Shown: positions 28,321 to 37,037, counted from the stretch's first letter. The stretch: DNA of 64,000 nucleotides from Cytobacillus firmus (GCF_023715565.1 NZ_JAMBOJ010000015.1:22666-86665); one strand, 5' to 3'. Notes: generated by a model from the letters alone, not told the origin. Translations and numbers: made by a program.

Positions 28321-28346
28321 AACCCTCTTTTTAGCAGGGTTTTTAT
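28321..28346 (+). terminator. Rho-independent terminator
   Basis: Stem AACCCT/AGGGTT with a 9-base loop, then TTTTATTTTG. It follows the 50-aa gene. Confidence 0.7.
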
Positions 28347-28585
28347 TTTGCGTAAATTACTGCTGAATGAATGGCAGTAAAGAATCTGATTTTAGGAAAA
28401 AGTGATTACAAATTTTTTATAAATAAAAGGATATTTGCTGGAACTATCGAATATATATATTGGAACATCCAATGCATCGCCTGAAACTGATTCTGTTCCT
28501 GTACACGCCTGAATCTTTATTAAAACTTTATTATACTTTTTGTGGTAAAGTAATACTATTAATCATACTAAGTGAGGGAAAGCTG

Positions 28586-29473
28586 ATGAATTTAAGTGAG
28601 TATTTAATTGGCGACAGCTTACAATCTTTTCGTCAGTATAAAGGGTTAAGTGTTAAGGAGTTGGCAGAGGGCATATGTTCTGAGGATGATCTTATTTCTT
28701 TTGAAAGAGAGAAAGCGTATCCAAGTCTGGAAACACTGAACCAATTAGCAAATAAAATGAATATTGATCTTACGTACTTCTTTAATATTGCCTCGAAATC
28801 CACCATAAATTATTCTACAGCTGTTATGCAGATTATTAATAAGCACAAGCGGAATTGGAATTATCAGGCCATATACGAGATTGTGCAAAAGGAACTGGAT
28901 AATCCCATTTTTCAGCCTGTCATGCTGAAGCAATTCTTAATTTGGCATCAGGGAATCTGTGTTTTTTATCTTGAGAAGGATTTTGATAAAGCAATCCAGA
29001 TATTGCATGCTGCCTTAGATCTTACCAACGAAAAAAGAGTAAACTTATCGGAAAGAGAAGTCGAAATATTAGCAAGTATCGCTATTTTATATAAAGATAA
29101 AAACCATTACCATGAAGCCATCTCGATGTTCAAAAAGGCACTTAATGATTTGGAAAAGCTGCCGCATATCCTTGAAAGCAGGGGGAAAGTCAGGATCCTA
29201 TTTGGGTTATCCCAGGCCTTGACAGAGATTGGGGAGTTCCAGGAATCCCTCATTTATTGCCAAAAGGGAATTGATATTTGCATCCATGAAGAAATCCAAT
29301 ATCTGTTTGCCAATTTACATTATCAAACTGGGGAGAATTATATAAAACTAGGCGATAAAGAAAACGGAGTAGAGTTTCTTCAAAAAGCTATTTATATACT
29401 GAAACTGCAAAATAATAAAAAATTTATCCAAATTGTAGAATCCGAAATGGAAAAATTACTCAATAAATGTTAG
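28586..29473 (+). CDS. HTH-TPR regulator, PlcR-like, adjacent to a repeat-peptide gene
   Basis: The 295-residue protein has an N-terminal HTH (LQSFRQYKGLSVKELAEGIC, then DDLISFEREKAYPSLETLNQ) that resembles PlcR in layout, and TPR-like repeats from about 85 to the end. The repeats include YHEAISMFKKALNDLEKLP and EFQESLIYCQKGIDICI. ATG 28586 follows GTGAGGG; a longer frame upstream has no ribosome site. The HTH is less canonical than that of its divergent paralogue (IC-SEDD in place of the usual S-Q turn), so DNA specificity may differ. The next gene, 46 bp downstream, encodes a secreted repeat peptide. Regulator-then-precursor is the standard order of RNPP quorum-sensing pairs such as PlcR-PapR and NprR-NprX. 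Assigned by architecture and context. Confidence 0.82.
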   Translation: MNLSEYLIGDSLQSFRQYKGLSVKELAEGICSEDDLISFEREKAYPSLETLNQLANKMNIDLTYFFNIASKSTINYSTAVMQIINKHKRNWNYQAIYEIVQKELDNPIFQPVMLKQFLIWHQGICVFYLEKDFDKAIQILHAALDLTNEKRVNLSEREVEILASIAILYKDKNHYHEAISMFKKALNDLEKLPHILESRGKVRILFGLSQALTEIGEFQESLIYCQKGIDICIHEEIQYLFANLHYQTGENYIKLGDKENGVEFLQKAIYILKLQNNKKFIQIVESEMEKLLNKC

Positions 29474-29483
29474 TATAAAAATA

Positions 29484-29501
29484 ATTCAATAAATTTTGAA
29501 T
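29484..29501 (+). promoter_or_regulatory. Inverted repeat just upstream of the repeat-peptide gene
   Basis: ATTCAA-N6-TTGAAT forms a perfect 6-bp inverted repeat ending four bases before the ribosome site of the peptide gene. It could be an operator for the adjacent HTH regulator; low complexity keeps this tentative. Confidence 0.35.
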
Positions 29502-29519
29502 AAGAGAGGAGTCAATGTC

Positions 29520-29750
29520 ATGAAAAAATTAGTTTTAGCTGGAGCATTGGCATTAGGGGTAATTGGAGCTGGAGCATCTTTTGCTGGGAACCAGGAGGCA
29601 GGCATTCCATCAGAGCATAGTGTTGTCACACCTGTAGAGTTGGCAGGCATTCCATCAGAACATAGTGTTGGCAAAACGATTGAGTTAGCCGGTATTCCTT
29701 CAGAACATAGTCCTGCATTTTCTACAACGGGTATTCCGTCAGAGCATTAA
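29520..29750 (+). CDS. Secreted precursor with four GIPSEH repeats, candidate pheromone
   Basis: The 76-residue protein has a signal peptide (MKKLVLAGALALGVIGAGAS, cleavage probably after SFA). The mature part of ~50 residues is almost wholly four copies of GIPSEH: three as AGIPSEHS or AGIPSEHSV, separated by seven-residue spacers ending (V/I)EL or similar, and one ending the protein exactly at its C-terminal His. The codons of the copies differ at third positions (Gly, Pro, Glu) while the peptide is unchanged, so the amino-acid sequence is under constraint. The start at 29520 has AGAGGAG nine bases upstream. It lies 46 bp after a PlcR-like regulator and before a terminator. This is the expected structure of an exported oligopeptide pheromone precursor that is processed outside and re-imported. 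Activity is inferred. Confidence 0.85.
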   Translation: MKKLVLAGALALGVIGAGASFAGNQEAGIPSEHSVVTPVELAGIPSEHSVGKTIELAGIPSEHSPAFSTTGIPSEH

Positions 29751-29761
29751 AATTGATTTAC

Positions 29762-29789
29762 AAGCGGGGGATATCCCCGCTTTTTTTTG
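29762..29789 (+). terminator. Rho-independent terminator
   Basis: AAGCGGGG/CCCCGCTT stem with a 5-base loop, followed by eight Ts. It ends the regulator-peptide unit. Confidence 0.92.
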
Positions 29790-29909
29790 TTTTGCGTTAT
29801 GCTTAAAAATAACCCAGCTAAAATATTGGTATAAGTTAAACTTTTTTCCACAAAAAAGGAAAAATGTATTATTAGAATCTTGTTGAATTTTTATTATGTA
29901 AGATAGCAA

Positions 29910-29938
29910 AAATCCTATTCAAAGAATAGGATTTTATT
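29910..29938. terminator. Bidirectional terminator
   Basis: Perfect 12-bp inverted repeat AAAATCCTATTC/GAATAGGATTTT with a 3-base loop. The A- and T-ends allow termination in both directions, including of the minus-strand membrane protein gene ending at 30003. Confidence 0.7.
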
Positions 29939-30002
29939 GCCAATATGTATGGATTAATCCTTTGTCTGTAAATCTATTAATATAGAAATCAATTAATGCG
30001 GA

Positions 30003-30287
30003 TCAGGCAACAATTTGTTTCTGCACCAATAATGTTTTATCGTTGTCACTAACAGGCTCGTATCCTTTTTCAATATAACTGATTACAGTTTTTTTATTGG
30101 CAGTCCAGCACTGTGCTAATCCCCAAATTCCAAGAGTAATAGGATTTAAAAAGAACCATTTTGCTACTTCTCCCCACTGCCCCCTAAACATTGCGACCCA
30201 GCCGCCGAAGAAGAAAGTAGTCCACGAGAATCCGACCTTTAATTCTTTCACCACTCCACCTTGATTTTTCAACTTTACTTTAGCCAT
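30003..30287 (-). CDS. Small membrane protein, HrgC/DUF2628-like
   Basis: The 94-residue protein starts MAKVKLKN, followed by a short soluble stretch and the aromatic-rich segment KVGFSWTTFFFGGWVAMFRG. A second hydrophobic segment (FFLNPITLGIWGLAQCW) comes next. This resembles the short membrane proteins of the HrgC/DUF2628 group found in many Firmicutes. A GGAGGTG-type ribosome site precedes the ATG on the minus strand. Function unknown. It is monocistronic and convergent with the quorum-sensing-like unit. Confidence 0.7.
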   Translation of the reverse strand: MAKVKLKNQGGVVKELKVGFSWTTFFFGGWVAMFRGQWGEVAKWFFLNPITLGIWGLAQCWTANKKTVISYIEKGYEPVSDNDKTLLVQKQIVA

Positions 30288-30606
30288 AATTTCACCTCCA
30301 AACTTTTAATTAAAAATAGCATCTTATCATCGGGAAAAATAAGTAATAATTACTATGATATTATACCTAATAGCGCGAGAGTAAACTAGGGTATTTTTGA
30401 TTTTTTTCTAAATTTTACTTATTTTACCTTAATATTTTCTTTTTTGGCTTGATAATAAGGAACAGTTTCATTCAAGGGCAGAATTTTTCTGTCCTTTTCT
30501 ATTTAAGGCTAAGACAAAAGTTGCATTTAAAATGAAAGAAGGATTTATGAAAGAAAAGAAGAACATCTCCCTATAGAGCAAAAGTTCCAGACAAAGGGGA
30601 ATCTTC
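30288..30606. other. 319-bp intergenic stretch without recognisable gene
   Basis: AT-rich spacer between two divergent genes. I see no gene or strong terminator. A weak inverted pair, GGGCAGAATT/TCTGTCC (near 30476-30496), lies about 110 bp before the kinase start. Promoters of both genes must lie here, but none matches consensus well. Confidence 0.5.
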
Positions 30607-32442
30607 ATGAATCTAAAAACAATAAGAAAATCCTGTAAAGCAAAGCTGCTCTCTCTTCCTTACCGCATTAAGCTCATTCTGGTTTTCTCCTTCTTAATCT
30701 TACTGACCGCCTCAATTCTTGGCAGTATCATCTACTATCAATTTGGCGGAGCAAGCCAAAGGAACGCAGAAGAATATTCTATACAGCTTGCTGATCAAAT
30801 CAATCGGAATCTGGACCGGTATATTAAAGAAATGCAGATCATTTCTTTATCCCCTTTATATGATCAAGAAGTAATAAATATATTAAAGAATCACCAGGCT
30901 TCAGAGGTAGCGGCCCCCTTTCCGCCAGCAAATGAGAGAATAAAAATCTGGCGATATATTTCGAGTTTTGTTCATATGAGAAACGAAATTCGTGGTATAC
31001 ACATCCTGGCCAATGATGGGAATATATTCAGTAATCTCGATTCCAATACCATTATGCTTCAAGTATTTGAACAAAATAACGAGTGGCTTCAAAGAATAGT
31101 AGAAGCAGATGGTGAACATGTGATTCTTCCGCTGCATTATCCGAACTATTACTTAAATAAGGATACAGCTGTCTTTTCGGTCGCTAGATTAATAAGGGAT
31201 CCATCAGATCAAACACCGCTTGGTATTATTAAAATAGATTTGAAGCAAGAGCTGATCCAGGAGATGGTTAAGAATACAAAGACAAAGAGCCAAATTTTCA
31301 TTGTAAACAACCAACAGGAAATCATTTATCCAAACAGTGAGGAAAATGATATTTCTCCCAGCATATTGCCCAAAATTGAAAATATAAAAGTTAATAATTA
31401 TACCAATATCCCGATTGAAGGTGTAGATTATATGATGGTTTATAATCAATCTGAGTACTCGGGACTGAATATTGTTATGCTCATACCCAAATCTGAAATT
31501 TTTAGCGAAGTGAACTATCTTCGGAAAGTACTTCTCGTTGTGATTATGGCCGGTATTTTAATAGCATTCATTTTAGGTTTTATATTATCAAAGCCTCTTG
31601 TTGGCTCCATTCATAGACTGAGAGAAGCAATGGAGGGAGTCAAAAAGGGGAATTTCTCCCAGCGGGTAATGGTTCAATCAAATGACGAAATTGGTGATCT
31701 TGGGAAAGGGTTCAATTTAATGGTTAGTGAAATTGACCGTTTGGTTACCGAAGTCTATCGAACGAATCTGAGAGAGAAGGATGCGGAGCTTAGGGCTCTG
31801 CAAAGCCAGATGAATCCTCATTTCCTCTATAACACGTTAGAGTCTATTAATATGCTGGCGATTACCAGGGGGAATTTTGAAGTATCGGATATGGTCGCTT
31901 CATTAGGTAAGCTGCTCAGGTATACGGTGGACAACAAAGCGAAAATTGTCAGGCTAGAGGAAGAGGCGGCATTCGTTAGCTCTTATATCACCATTCAAAA
32001 AGTAAGAATAGGAGAGAAACTGCATTATATTGAGGACATTCCAGATTCATTAAGGGATGCAGTCATACCCAAGCTAATCCTTCAGCCCATTATTGAAAAT
32101 GCAATTGTCCACGGATTACGCAATACAGGGGGAAAGATAAAAATACAGGCTTCTAAAATAGGTGAACAATTAAAAATAATCATTTCGGATAATGGAGCGG
32201 GTATGGATAAAGAGGAATTAAGAGAATTAAAACAAATTATTACAGCTCGGAAACCAAGCCTTTCCAACGAATCACATCATGGTGTGGCATTGCCGAATAT
32301 ACATGAACGGATTCAGCTGCTGTATGGAAGTGATTTCGGCTTGGATATCCAAAGTGAAGAGCATAAAGGGTTTTCTGTCTCTGTTTCTTTACCGCTATAT
32401 TGGGAGGAGGAAAAATGGGATGAAAAACGTATTAGTGGTTGA
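30607..32442 (+). CDS. Sensor histidine kinase, YesM family
   Basis: The 611-residue membrane kinase has two hydrophobic segments (about 22-44 and 302-325) flanking an extracellular sensor domain. A HAMP linker follows (KPLVGSIHRLREAMEGVKKG), then the His_kinase segment (LRALQSQMNPHFLYNTLESI, phospho-His in NPHFLYN) and the HATPase domain (IIENAIVHGLR, IISDNGAGMD). This is the arrangement of YesM/LytS-type kinases that pair with AraC-type response regulators. It overlaps its regulator gene by 23 bp. Genes downstream encode a carbohydrate ABC importer, so it probably senses an extracellular sugar or the loaded binding protein. Confidence 0.92.
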   Translation: MNLKTIRKSCKAKLLSLPYRIKLILVFSFLILLTASILGSIIYYQFGGASQRNAEEYSIQLADQINRNLDRYIKEMQIISLSPLYDQEVINILKNHQASEVAAPFPPANERIKIWRYISSFVHMRNEIRGIHILANDGNIFSNLDSNTIMLQVFEQNNEWLQRIVEADGEHVILPLHYPNYYLNKDTAVFSVARLIRDPSDQTPLGIIKIDLKQELIQEMVKNTKTKSQIFIVNNQQEIIYPNSEENDISPSILPKIENIKVNNYTNIPIEGVDYMMVYNQSEYSGLNIVMLIPKSEIFSEVNYLRKVLLVVIMAGILIAFILGFILSKPLVGSIHRLREAMEGVKKGNFSQRVMVQSNDEIGDLGKGFNLMVSEIDRLVTEVYRTNLREKDAELRALQSQMNPHFLYNTLESINMLAITRGNFEVSDMVASLGKLLRYTVDNKAKIVRLEEEAAFVSSYITIQKVRIGEKLHYIEDIPDSLRDAVIPKLILQPIIENAIVHGLRNTGGKIKIQASKIGEQLKIIISDNGAGMDKEELRELKQIITARKPSLSNESHHGVALPNIHERIQLLYGSDFGLDIQSEEHKGFSVSVSLPLYWEEEKWDEKRISG

Positions 32443-33121
32443 AGATGAATCAATTATTAGACAAGGGTTGAAGGTATTACTAGAGGCCATAAGCGGAGAG
32501 ATTCAAGTATGGGAAGCAAAAAGCGGTGAGGAAGGCCTGATGCGGGTTCGGCAGCAGATCCCGCATTTAATTGTTACGGATATACGTATGGGAGGAATGG
32601 ATGGGTTAGCCTTTATTTCAAAGGTAAGGCAAGTCTCTGAGAATGTACCCGTTATTATCCTGAGCGGGCACAGTGATTTTGAATATGCAAGAGCAGCTCT
32701 TAAATATGGTGTTACGGATTACTTGCTTAAACCGGTTAATCGGGTTGAGCTATCTACTATAATTACCAGTATTTTTAAAGATAAAGAAGAGACCTATACA
32801 GATGTATCCGGACAGTTTCAAAAAATTCTTCAGTACGTTCACGATCATATTGGTCAGGAAGTAACACTTAAACACATTGCTGATCATATGTTTCTCCATC
32901 CCCAATACATAGGGCAATTGTTTAAAGCCGAATTAAATCAGACTTTTACAGACTATTTAACGGATGAACGTTTAAAAAGAGCGAAAAATCTGCTGAAGAA
33001 CACCAACTTAAAGGTATATGAAGTAGCTCAGCTCTCAGGTTATAAGAGCCCCAAGCATTTTATGGCACTTTTTAAACAGGAAGTCGGGGTAACACCTAAA
33101 GAGTACAGAAAGTTATCTTAA
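32420..33121 (+). CDS. AraC-family response regulator, YesN-like
   Basis: The 233-residue protein has an N-terminal receiver domain (VLVVEDESIIRQGL; phospho-Asp in LIVTDIRMGGMDG; Lys in YLLKPV) and a C-terminal AraC HTH pair (about 130-233). The ATG at 32420 has GGAGG nine bases upstream; the alternative longer frame lies inside the kinase gene. It is shorter than many YesN proteins because the central linker is minimal. It overlaps the kinase by 23 bp and should activate the downstream ABC operon. Confidence 0.92.
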   Translation: MKNVLVVEDESIIRQGLKVLLEAISGEIQVWEAKSGEEGLMRVRQQIPHLIVTDIRMGGMDGLAFISKVRQVSENVPVIILSGHSDFEYARAALKYGVTDYLLKPVNRVELSTIITSIFKDKEETYTDVSGQFQKILQYVHDHIGQEVTLKHIADHMFLHPQYIGQLFKAELNQTFTDYLTDERLKRAKNLLKNTNLKVYEVAQLSGYKSPKHFMALFKQEVGVTPKEYRKLS

Positions 33122-33222
33122 GATTCCAACAACTATTAAAATCATACTTTTTCTTTGAACAAAGGGATATTTTGAATGAGTTATTCCTTCTACAATTAGA
33201 GTCAAAGGAGAGGGGGAAAAAG

Positions 33223-34506
33223 ATGAAGAAGCTAGGTGTGATTTTTTTAATTTTCTTAATGACAACGTTTACATTTGCCTGCAGCAATAAAGCAGAACCA
33301 TCCAGCTCAGGCGGAGATTCGAAAAAGAATGATAAACCAGTAGAACTTACCTTTATGATATGGGGAAACGAAGCTCATCAGGAGATGTATAATAAGCTCC
33401 TTGAAAAATTCTATGAGACCCACCCTAACATCAAGGTGAATTTAGAGAGTGTGCCATTTCCGGATTACCAGCAAAAAATAACCGTTTTAGCAGCGGGCAG
33501 AGAATTGCCTGATATCGGCTGGGCAGCTGAACGGATGGTCCCTCAATTTATAGAAAATGGTATTTTAGAAGATGTATCTTCTTTTAAAGAAGATAAAGAA
33601 TATAACATGGATGATTTCTTTCCATCTACTTTAGAGCTGTTTGAAAAGGACGGAAAGTTATACGGTCTCCCGTTTTCAACGCCTCCTATGGTTCTTTTCT
33701 ATAACGAGGACCTGTTTGTAAAAGCAGGTGAAAAGACACCAAATGAACATATGGAAGCTGGAACATGGAACTGGGAGCAATTTGAAAAATCCGCAAAAGC
33801 AATCTCAGCAAGCGGCACATATGGAGCTAATTTCTTCCGTGACTGGAATACTTGGATTGCATTGCTTTCACACACGTGGAGCAACGGAGGAAGCCTATTT
33901 AATGAAGAAACAACTGAGTTTACGTGGAACAGCCCACAAGGGGTTGAAACACTGGAAATGCTCGATCGCATGATGTTTAAAGACAAGTCTCATCCGAAAG
34001 CTGGTGAACAAGTAAGCTTTGAATCCGGCAAAATTGGAATGTTCTTTGATGTCTACAGCTATGTATCACGTGCCCGCGAAGTAAAAGATTTCAAATGGGA
34101 TATCGCACCTCTGCCGGAAGGCCCTGAGGGAAGATTCCCAATGCTGGGCCAGGCTGGCTACACGATGTTTGCAGGGTCCAAGCATCCTGAAGAAGCCAAG
34201 GAACTCCTAAAGTTTTTAACGAGTCAAGAGGGAATCACGGCTTCATCTACCTTCTTTGTACCGCCGCGTGAGTCTGTCCTAAGTTCTGATGAGTTTGTAA
34301 ATCAGCCTAACAATCCGCCGGCTGAAAGTATTCAGCGTGCTGTTATTGATGAGATGGACAATGCAAGACTGCAGGAAGGCCATATGGAATGGCAGAAAAT
34401 TGATAACGCAATTCAATTCGGATTCGATGAACTGTTTGGACAGTTAAAGAAACCAGAAGAAATTCTCGATGGAATGGATAAAAAAATCGATCCGATTTTG
34501 AAATAA
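33223..34506 (+). CDS. ABC importer solute-binding lipoprotein, family 1 (carbohydrate)
   Basis: The 427-residue lipoprotein has signal peptide MKKLGVIFLIFLMTTFTFAC (Cys20 as lipid anchor) and a Ser/Gly linker. The binding fold begins ELTFMIWGNEAHQEMYNKLL and includes KITVLAAGRELPDIGWA and LPFSTPPMVLFYNEDLF. The ATG at 33223 follows GGAGAGGGGG. It would bring an oligosaccharide or related sugar to the two permeases encoded after the TIM-barrel gene. A stem-loop follows the stop and may protect its mRNA, matching the higher amounts needed for receptors. Confidence 0.92.
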   Translation: MKKLGVIFLIFLMTTFTFACSNKAEPSSSGGDSKKNDKPVELTFMIWGNEAHQEMYNKLLEKFYETHPNIKVNLESVPFPDYQQKITVLAAGRELPDIGWAAERMVPQFIENGILEDVSSFKEDKEYNMDDFFPSTLELFEKDGKLYGLPFSTPPMVLFYNEDLFVKAGEKTPNEHMEAGTWNWEQFEKSAKAISASGTYGANFFRDWNTWIALLSHTWSNGGSLFNEETTEFTWNSPQGVETLEMLDRMMFKDKSHPKAGEQVSFESGKIGMFFDVYSYVSRAREVKDFKWDIAPLPEGPEGRFPMLGQAGYTMFAGSKHPEEAKELLKFLTSQEGITASSTFFVPPRESVLSSDEFVNQPNNPPAESIQRAVIDEMDNARLQEGHMEWQKIDNAIQFGFDELFGQLKKPEEILDGMDKKIDPILK

Positions 34507-34514
34507 ACTGTTTA

Positions 34515-34551
34515 GCAGGCGGTTAATCCTCATTAGGCTTAACCGCTTGCC
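34515..34551 (+). promoter_or_regulatory. Intercistronic stem-loop without T-tract
   Basis: GCAGGCGGTTAA pairs with TTAACCGCTTGC (12 bp, one G-U) around a 13-base loop between the binding-protein gene and the rest of the operon. With no following Ts it looks like an mRNA-stabilising or attenuating hairpin rather than a full terminator. Confidence 0.65.
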
Positions 34552-34571
34552 TATTCATAAGAGGTGATAGT

Positions 34572-35264
34572 ATGAATTCTTCTTTAAGCAGTTATCTTAG
34601 TGAGAAAGAAGTTACGCTAATTGTGAGCTTGCCTGAGAATAATCTCGAATTGGCACAGGCTGCATTAAGTGAAGGTGCAGATGCTGTGAAAATGCATGTA
34701 AATGTGAATCATCGTGCTTCAGGTAATATGTTCCGCCCGACAGAATCTTATATGGAAGTATTCCGGCAAATACGATCGGAATATACCGGTCCGCTTGGAA
34801 TTGTACCTGGTGGCTCTTTTGAGGAAATCAAACAAAGTGAATTGAACCTGCTCTCTCAAGCTGGATTCAATTATTTTTCAATCTATGCTCACCACATGCC
34901 AAGCTGGATGATGAAGCTTGCCGGTATGGAAAAAACCTTTGCCATCTCATCAGATTACGATATTGAGAAGATGGGGCAGTTAAAGTCTCTGGATATAACT
35001 GCGCTTGAAGCATCGATTGTGCCTGGTGAGGAATATGGGTCTCCTCTTACATTTAAAGATATTCTTGCTTATAAATATTTAGCAGAGAAGGTGGATGTCC
35101 CACTTCTTATTCCGTCGCAGCGAAAATTGGTGCCAGCTGACATTTCACTCCTTGCTCAAGCGGGTGTTAAAGGAATTATGTTAGGGGCAATTGTAACCGG
35201 ACATACAGCAGAAAGTATTAAGAGCTCTGTTGCAGAGTTTAGGAATGCCATTGACAAGATATAG
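34572..35264 (+). CDS. TIM-barrel protein of unknown function
   Basis: The 230-residue soluble protein has the alternating pattern of a (beta/alpha)8 barrel: VTLIVSLPE, GADAVKMHVNVNHR, GPLGIVPGG, NYFSIYAHHM, and the terminal phosphate-type loop GVKGIMLGAIVTG. It recalls NanE-like epimerases and class I aldolase-type barrels, but I cannot name a family. GAGGTGA precedes its ATG. It is embedded in the ABC operon (12 bp before permease 1), so it probably acts on the imported sugar or its phosphate. Confidence 0.65.
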   Translation: MNSSLSSYLSEKEVTLIVSLPENNLELAQAALSEGADAVKMHVNVNHRASGNMFRPTESYMEVFRQIRSEYTGPLGIVPGGSFEEIKQSELNLLSQAGFNYFSIYAHHMPSWMMKLAGMEKTFAISSDYDIEKMGQLKSLDITALEASIVPGEEYGSPLTFKDILAYKYLAEKVDVPLLIPSQRKLVPADISLLAQAGVKGIMLGAIVTGHTAESIKSSVAEFRNAIDKI

Positions 35265-35275
35265 GGGGGAGCAGA

Positions 35276-36211
35276 ATGGAAGCAAACTTGAATACTTCTG
35301 CGCAACTCTCTTTGGAAAAGAAAAGACGCAGGAAAAAGTTCATAGGAAGTGAAGCCTTTTACGGCTATTTGTTTGTGAGTCCAATGGTGTTGGGTTTCTT
35401 GGTGGTTATGCTAGGCCCGCTGCTATACTCCTTTTATATGAGTCTCACAGACTGGCAGCTGCTTGGCGATCCTAACTTTATTGGATTGGAAAATTACCAG
35501 CGTTTAACTTCAGACCCTGAGTTCGGGACAGTATTGAAGAACACGCTCATATTTTCAGTCGGCTTGGTGCCAGTTAATATTATCTTGGCCCTTATGCTGG
35601 CTTTGCTTCTGCACCGAAACCTGCCCGGCATGGGGATTTTCCGGACAGCCATCTTTATTCCAGTCATGACATCGATTGTAGTATGGTCCATTATCTGGAA
35701 GTATATGTTCGCAACCGATGAAGGGTTCATTAATCAAATCCTCCGTGTGTTCAGCATTGAGGGACCGGCATGGCTGTATGATCCGAAGCTTGCCATGGCG
35801 GCAGTTATTGTAGTCAGTGCCATGAAAAATGTCGGTTTGAATATGGTACTTTTCCTTGCCGCTTTACAGCAAGTGCCCCGTACACTTTATGAAGCTTCTT
35901 ATTTGGATGGTGCCAACAAAAGCAAACAGTTCTGGTATGTCACGCTGCCAATGATAACACCAACTGTATTTTTAACACTTATCTTAACAGTGATTGGATC
36001 CATGAAGGTGTTTGGGCAGATTTATGTCATGACCGGGGGCGGGCCTGGGAATCATACAAAGGTTCTTGTTTATTATATTTGGGAAACAGCCTTTAAGTTA
36101 TTTGATTTCGGATACGCTTCGGCCATTGCGATTATTCTATTTATAATCATTTTAGTGTTCACCCTGGCTCAGTGGGTGTTAAGAAAGAGGTGGGTCTTCC
36201 ATGAACAATAG
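35276..36211 (+). CDS. Carbohydrate ABC permease, MalF/UgpA-type
   Basis: The 311-residue inner-membrane permease has six hydrophobic segments and the cytoplasmic EAA loop (EASYLDGANKSKQFWYVTLP) that docks the ATPase. The leader is basic (KKRRRKKF). It belongs to the binding-protein-dependent sugar permease family. It overlaps the second permease by 11 bp. No ATPase gene lies in the cluster, so a shared MsmX-type ATPase encoded elsewhere is likely (known for Bacillus sugar importers). Confidence 0.93.
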   Translation: MEANLNTSAQLSLEKKRRRKKFIGSEAFYGYLFVSPMVLGFLVVMLGPLLYSFYMSLTDWQLLGDPNFIGLENYQRLTSDPEFGTVLKNTLIFSVGLVPVNIILALMLALLLHRNLPGMGIFRTAIFIPVMTSIVVWSIIWKYMFATDEGFINQILRVFSIEGPAWLYDPKLAMAAVIVVSAMKNVGLNMVLFLAALQQVPRTLYEASYLDGANKSKQFWYVTLPMITPTVFLTLILTVIGSMKVFGQIYVMTGGGPGNHTKVLVYYIWETAFKLFDFGYASAIAIILFIIILVFTLAQWVLRKRWVFHEQ

Positions 36212-37037
36212 AAGAAAGAAGAGTTTTGGAACAAAAGTTATATTTTATGGAGTACTGACCCTCGTATCTCTCATTATGATCGTGCCATTCTTATGGATGA
36301 TAAATACATCATTTAAAGACTCGACCAAGATTTTTACTTTCCAGTGGATACCCGATCCCTTCCGCTGGCAGAACTATTTGGATGTACTGGAGAAAACTCC
36401 GTTTCACCTATTTTATTTCAATAGTATTTATATTGCTGTATTGGTCACGATTGGCACCATTTTCTTTGGGTCATTAGCCGGCTATGCGTTTGCAAAGCTA
36501 TCTTTTCGCGGAAGCTCCATTCTATTTCTATGCTTATTAAGCACGATGATGATTCCTGTCGAGGTCATTACGATCCCGTTATTTCTATTAATGAGAGATT
36601 TGGGATTGATAGATACTCATATCCCCCTGATAGGGATACCAATCTTAGGTCCAGCGGGAGTCTTTGGGGTATTTGTCATGAGGCAATTCTTCCTCCTTGT
36701 ACCGAAAGAGCTTGAAGAAGCTGCAAAGCTGGATGGGTGCTCCTATTTCCGAATCTATTGGAGCATTATGCTTCCTCTTGCCAAACCGGCGATTGCTACC
36801 TTGACCATATTTACTTTCTTAACAAGCTGGAATGAATTCTATGAACCATTGATTTATATTAATTCGAAAGAGCTCATGACGCTTCCGCTTGCATTAGCCT
36901 TATTTACAGATGAGGTGGGGACACAGTGGGAACTGTTAATGAGTGCCTCTGTTATGGCAACAGTTCCATTATTAATTATCTTCTTCTTTGCTCAAAAGCA
37001 GTTTATTGAAGGTGTGAGCATGACAGGAGGAAAATAA
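36201..37037 (+). CDS. Carbohydrate ABC permease, MalG/UgpE-type
   Basis: The 278-residue permease has six hydrophobic segments and EAA loop EEAAKLDGCSYFRIYWSIML. The start is an ATG with AGAGGTGGG upstream inside the first permease gene (11-bp overlap). With the upstream permease it forms the transmembrane channel. Closely followed by the FAD oxidoreductase. Confidence 0.93.
   Translation: MNNRRKKSFGTKVIFYGVLTLVSLIMIVPFLWMINTSFKDSTKIFTFQWIPDPFRWQNYLDVLEKTPFHLFYFNSIYIAVLVTIGTIFFGSLAGYAFAKLSFRGSSILFLCLLSTMMIPVEVITIPLFLLMRDLGLIDTHIPLIGIPILGPAGVFGVFVMRQFFLLVPKELEEAAKLDGCSYFRIYWSIMLPLAKPAIATLTIFTFLTSWNEFYEPLIYINSKELMTLPLALALFTDEVGTQWELLMSASVMATVPLLIIFFFAQKQFIEGVSMTGGK

Noticed and set aside
27986..28470. 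TGGAACATCC occurring at 27986-27995 and 28461-28470 between the regulators
   Set aside because: A 10-mer shared once in ~500 bp can arise by chance and it shows no symmetry.
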